Positions 7,724 to 9,661 of a DNA stretch of 9,661 nucleotides are shown here, piece by piece. Source of the stretch: Clostridiales bacterium UBA3277 (GTDB lineage: Bacteria; Bacillota; Clostridia; Oscillospirales; Oscillospiraceae). The translations under genes and the position numbers were made by a program. The notes below the pieces were generated by a model. The model was not told the origin of the DNA. It did no database searches and saw only the letters and a list, made by a program, of their open reading frames with translations. Numbering within the stretch: the first letter of the stretch is position 1; each line of letters opens with the position of its first letter. The stretch spans positions 1 to 9,661 of the forward strand of contig DETX01000107.1 in NCBI GenBank assembly GCA_002362145.1, given 5' to 3'.

Positions 7724-9181
7724 TCAGGTCCCGCTCTGGCCGGAGCTCATCACGCCGTAGTTCACGGCCCAGTAGTAGGTCCGGTAGGCGGTGAACAGGT
7801 TCCGCCGGGCGGTCTCCACGGCGTCCTTGGCCTCCGTCAGCTGGTCCTCGGCGTCCAGCAGGGCGTTGTGGGAGATGTTCCCCTGGCGGTACTTCAGCTC
7901 CATGGAGGCGTAGGTGCTCTCCTGGAAGGCCAGGGAGGTCTGGGCGGAGTTCAATACCTGCTGGTAGTCCTTCACGGAGTCGAAGGCGCCGCGGAAGTTC
8001 ATCTCAAAGGTCTGCTCCGCCATCTTGTACTCGTACAGGGCCGCCTCGTAGGTGTGCCGGGCGCTGCGGACGTTGTATGTATTCTGGGCGTAGCTCTCCC
8101 GGGTGTCGTCATAGGAGTCCCCGGCCTCGTCCAGCTTTTTCTTGGCGGCGAAGAGGTCATAGCTCCGGTCCTTGGCCTCCCGGAGGTCCGGCTTGTAGTC
8201 CATGCAGTCGATGAGCCCCTGTTCCAGCGCGGGCAGGGGGCCCAGGATCAGGGAGCCGTTGAGGCTGGCCCCGGTCATGGACTGCATCTGGAGCTTGCAG
8301 CGCCGGAGGTTCATCTCCAGGGTGCTGAGATTGCTCTGGAGGGTGGCCCGGCCGTTGCGGACCTGCTCCAGGGTCAGGGCGGAGACCTGCCCCAGCTCAT
8401 AGCGGAGCTCCATCTCCTGGAGGCTGCGGTCCAGGGCGGCCAGGTTCCGCTGGAGGGTGCCCTTGGTCTGCTCCAGCTCCAAAATGGCGAAGTACAGGGA
8501 CTCGGCCCCCACCACGGTGAGGTCCTGGGCGTTCTTCAGCTGCCTCCTGGCGGCGGCGGAGTCCTTCTGGAGCTTGCCGGAGGCCAGCTCGGACACGTTG
8601 GCGCTCAAGCTGGCGTAGGAGCTGGCCAGGTTGGAGATGATGAAGCCCTGCATGGCCTTGCCCATGTAGTCGTCTTCGGCCACGGGGATCTGGGCGTACA
8701 TTTTCTGGGCGGCCTCCAGGCTGGACATCTGGGCGTTCAGGCTTTTGTACATGTCGGTGTAGTCCATGGCGTCGATGGAGGCGATGGACTCCTGGAGCAT
8801 CCTGGCCGTCAGGCTGCCCTCCAGCACCCGGTCCCGCAGATCCTCGAAGGCCAGGTAGCGGAAGTCGTCCTCCCCGGTGAAGACCAGCTCGTCGTCCATG
8901 CCGCTGTCCTTGGCGGTGGACTCCTGGGTCCCGTCGGGCCGCGTCACGATGGGGCTGGTGCTGGGCTTGGAGGGAGGAAGGGCGTCGGGCGCTTCCTCGG
9001 GCTCAGCAGCGGGAGCCTCGGCCTCTTGGGCGGCCTCCCCAGAGGGGGCCATCTCCGGGCGGGTTTCCTCCGTCTTGGCCTGGGGCGGGGGCTCCGGCCC
9101 CATCTGGGCCAGGGCGGGTATGGCGCACAGCGGCAGGGCCAGTGCCAGTGCCAGCAGCAGCGCGATCCAGTGTTTCCTCAT
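7724..9181 (-). CDS. TolC-family exported coiled-coil protein, apparently lacking the outer-membrane barrel
   Basis: A 485-residue exported protein. It has a signal peptide (1-25, ending ALA before Gln26) and a ~75-residue low-complexity Pro/Glu/Ala/Ser segment (26-98). A long helical region (~105-475) carries the TolC internal duplication: ELRYELGQVSALTLEQVR (258-275) and ELKYRQGNISHNALLDAE (428-445). Each copy matches the 'RY..G..s..dvl.A' helix-turn-helix repeat of outer-membrane efflux proteins. The second half opens with the family's usual 'al..Pdl..a' segment (ALEQGLIDCMDYKPDLREA). Where TolC has paired barrel strands in each repeat (here about 170-215 and 350-395), the sequence stays helical, Ala/Tyr/Glu/Lys-rich and continuous. 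The ATG at 9181 has AAGGA (9186-9190) 4-5 nt upstream. First gene of the operon; it probably forms the duct that the adaptor docks on. Family membership is clear; topology is inferred. Confidence 0.85.
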   Translation of the reverse strand: MRKHWIALLLALALALPLCAIPALAQMGPEPPPQAKTEETRPEMAPSGEAAQEAEAPAAEPEEAPDALPPSKPSTSPIVTRPDGTQESTAKDSGMDDELVFTGEDDFRYLAFEDLRDRVLEGSLTARMLQESIASIDAMDYTDMYKSLNAQMSSLEAAQKMYAQIPVAEDDYMGKAMQGFIISNLASSYASLSANVSELASGKLQKDSAAARRQLKNAQDLTVVGAESLYFAILELEQTKGTLQRNLAALDRSLQEMELRYELGQVSALTLEQVRNGRATLQSNLSTLEMNLRRCKLQMQSMTGASLNGSLILGPLPALEQGLIDCMDYKPDLREAKDRSYDLFAAKKKLDEAGDSYDDTRESYAQNTYNVRSARHTYEAALYEYKMAEQTFEMNFRGAFDSVKDYQQVLNSAQTSLAFQESTYASMELKYRQGNISHNALLDAEDQLTEAKDAVETARRNLFTAYRTYYWAVNYGVMSSGQSGT

Positions 9182-9211
9182 GTGGTCCTTCTTACTATGT
9201 ATGGTCTTGGC

Positions 9212-9225
9212 CGGCGGGCCCGCCG
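9212..9225. repeat. 14-bp perfect palindrome in the operon's 5' leader
   Basis: CGGCGGGCCCGCCG is fully self-complementary and lies between the predicted start of transcription and the ribosome binding site of the TolC-like gene. It could be a repressor site (for instance for the adjacent TetR-like protein) or a leader hairpin. It could also be chance in GC-rich DNA. Confidence 0.35.
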
Positions 9226-9251
9226 AAACAGCTCCACGGTGTTCCGCCTTA

Positions 9252-9282
9252 TTTGTACACCTTCCACCAGGGGGAAGGTCAA
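9252..9282 (-). promoter_or_regulatory. MerR-type promoter/operator of the efflux operon (19-bp spacer with dyad)
   Basis: On the minus strand, TTGACC (9277-9282) and TACAAA (9252-9257) are separated by 19 bp, two more than the usual 17. The spacer is occupied by a dyad at 9259-9279: ACCTTCC, 7 bp, GGAAGGT, with perfect 7-bp arms and two more symmetrical pairs inside. Over-long spacers with this CCTTCC..GGAAGG dyad are the hallmark of MerR-family regulated promoters such as E. coli copA (CueR); the activator untwists the spacer when its ligand binds. Transcription would start near 9245, about 64 bp before the first gene of the operon. No MerR-family gene is visible in this window. Confidence 0.8.
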
Positions 9283-9300
9283 GGAAAATTTAACGGGCGG

Positions 9301-9661
9301 CTAAGTATCTTGAAGGCAGCCGTGCTTGATGATCTCCAGCTTCAGGGCCAGGTCCCTCCGGTAGAGCTCCCGCTCTTTCGGGCAGAGCACGGCGTCCATA
9401 CAGGCCTGGCCCAGGGCGGCCATCAGGAGGCTGAACACCGTCCTGCCGTATTCCTGATCCTGCCTGCGCAGAGGGGAGAGGTCCATCACGTCCCACAGAC
9501 CGTCCAGCAGCCGCTGGCCCGGCCGGGTGGGCAGGAGCTTCTGGATGTCCAGTCCCTGGTTGTATTTCAGAAATTTCACGCAGCGGAGAAACACCGGGTC
9601 CGATACATGGTCCTCCCGGGCCAGCTGGTCAAAGCATTCCAGCTGGGCCTGGAAGATGTCC
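9301..9661 (-). CDS. 3' part of a probable TetR/AcrR-like transcriptional regulator (5' truncated)
   Basis: The frame is open from the right window edge to a TAG at 9301-9303, giving about 119 C-terminal residues. The GTG at 9592-9594 is inside the open frame and has no convincing ribosome binding site, so I treat it as internal. The visible part is all-helical, with no membrane segment or signal. Its composition and ending (QAQLECFDQLARED..., LYRRDLALKLEIIKHGC) resemble the ligand-binding domain and last helix of TetR-family regulators, which often sit beside RND pump operons. The DNA-binding helix-turn-helix would be N-terminal and lies outside the window, so the family call is tentative. 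The gene reads in the same direction as the efflux operon, whose MerR-type promoter begins 19 bp after its stop codon. It may regulate the operon or be unrelated. Confidence 0.5.
   Translation of the reverse strand, partial: DIFQAQLECFDQLAREDHVSDPVFLRCVKFLKYNQGLDIQKLLPTRPGQRLLDGLWDVMDLSPLRRQDQEYGRTVFSLLMAALGQACMDAVLCPKERELYRRDLALKLEIIKHGCLQDT

Noticed and set aside
6392..9304. 970-codon open frame on the plus strand opposite the adaptor and TolC-like genes
   Set aside because: It has the same antisense-shadow composition, spans two well-supported genes and the operon promoter, and has no ribosome binding site or recognisable fold.

Overview
The window looks like part of a GC-rich Firmicutes chromosome, probably a gut clostridium of the Oscillospiraceae type (Flavonifractor/Lawsonibacter-like). 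The reasons are high GC in most genes, strong GGAGG ribosome binding sites, secreted proteins with a C-terminal 'GWTLFFLN..TPLC' ending, and an RND/adaptor/TolC-like set of the kind annotated in clostridia. The taxon is an inference; no rRNA or housekeeping marker is present.

Left part (1-3300, plus strand). The window opens inside the 3' end of a GC-rich gene for a probable secreted or surface protein, closed by a strong intrinsic terminator (621-662). A 358-bp gap follows. It holds a possible promoter and what looks like the stump of another secreted-protein gene: a good RBS and signal peptide that run into low-GC DNA and stop. Next is a 777-residue secreted protein with a signal peptide, a beta-rich N-terminal domain, a helical region with a long hydrophobic stretch, a glycine linker, a beta-helix-like repeat region and a C-terminal module. 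Most of this gene is low-GC (about 40% in sampled rows), but the C-terminal module returns to 60-70%, so the gene is a mosaic. A perfect 15-bp hairpin (3311-3348) serves as terminator between it and the convergent operon on the other strand.

Right part (3361-9661, minus strand). Reading right to left: the 3' end of a probable TetR-like regulator, a 118-bp promoter region, then a tight three-gene operon. The operon encodes a TolC-like exported coiled-coil protein, a lipoprotein membrane-fusion adaptor (MFP/HlyD-AcrA type) and an RND inner-membrane pump. Together they look like a proton-driven tripartite exporter. The TolC-like member keeps the internal coiled-coil duplication, but I see no beta-barrel strands. 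It carries a ~75-residue Pro/Glu/Ala-rich segment after its signal peptide, as might suit a cell with a thick wall and no outer membrane. The adaptor keeps two of three residues of the AcrA 'RLS' tip motif that docks on TolC.

The operon's promoter region holds a textbook MerR-family architecture: a TTGACC -35 and a TACAAA -10 separated by 19 bp, with a near-perfect dyad filling the spacer. The neighbouring regulator does not look like MerR, so the predicted activator is probably encoded elsewhere.
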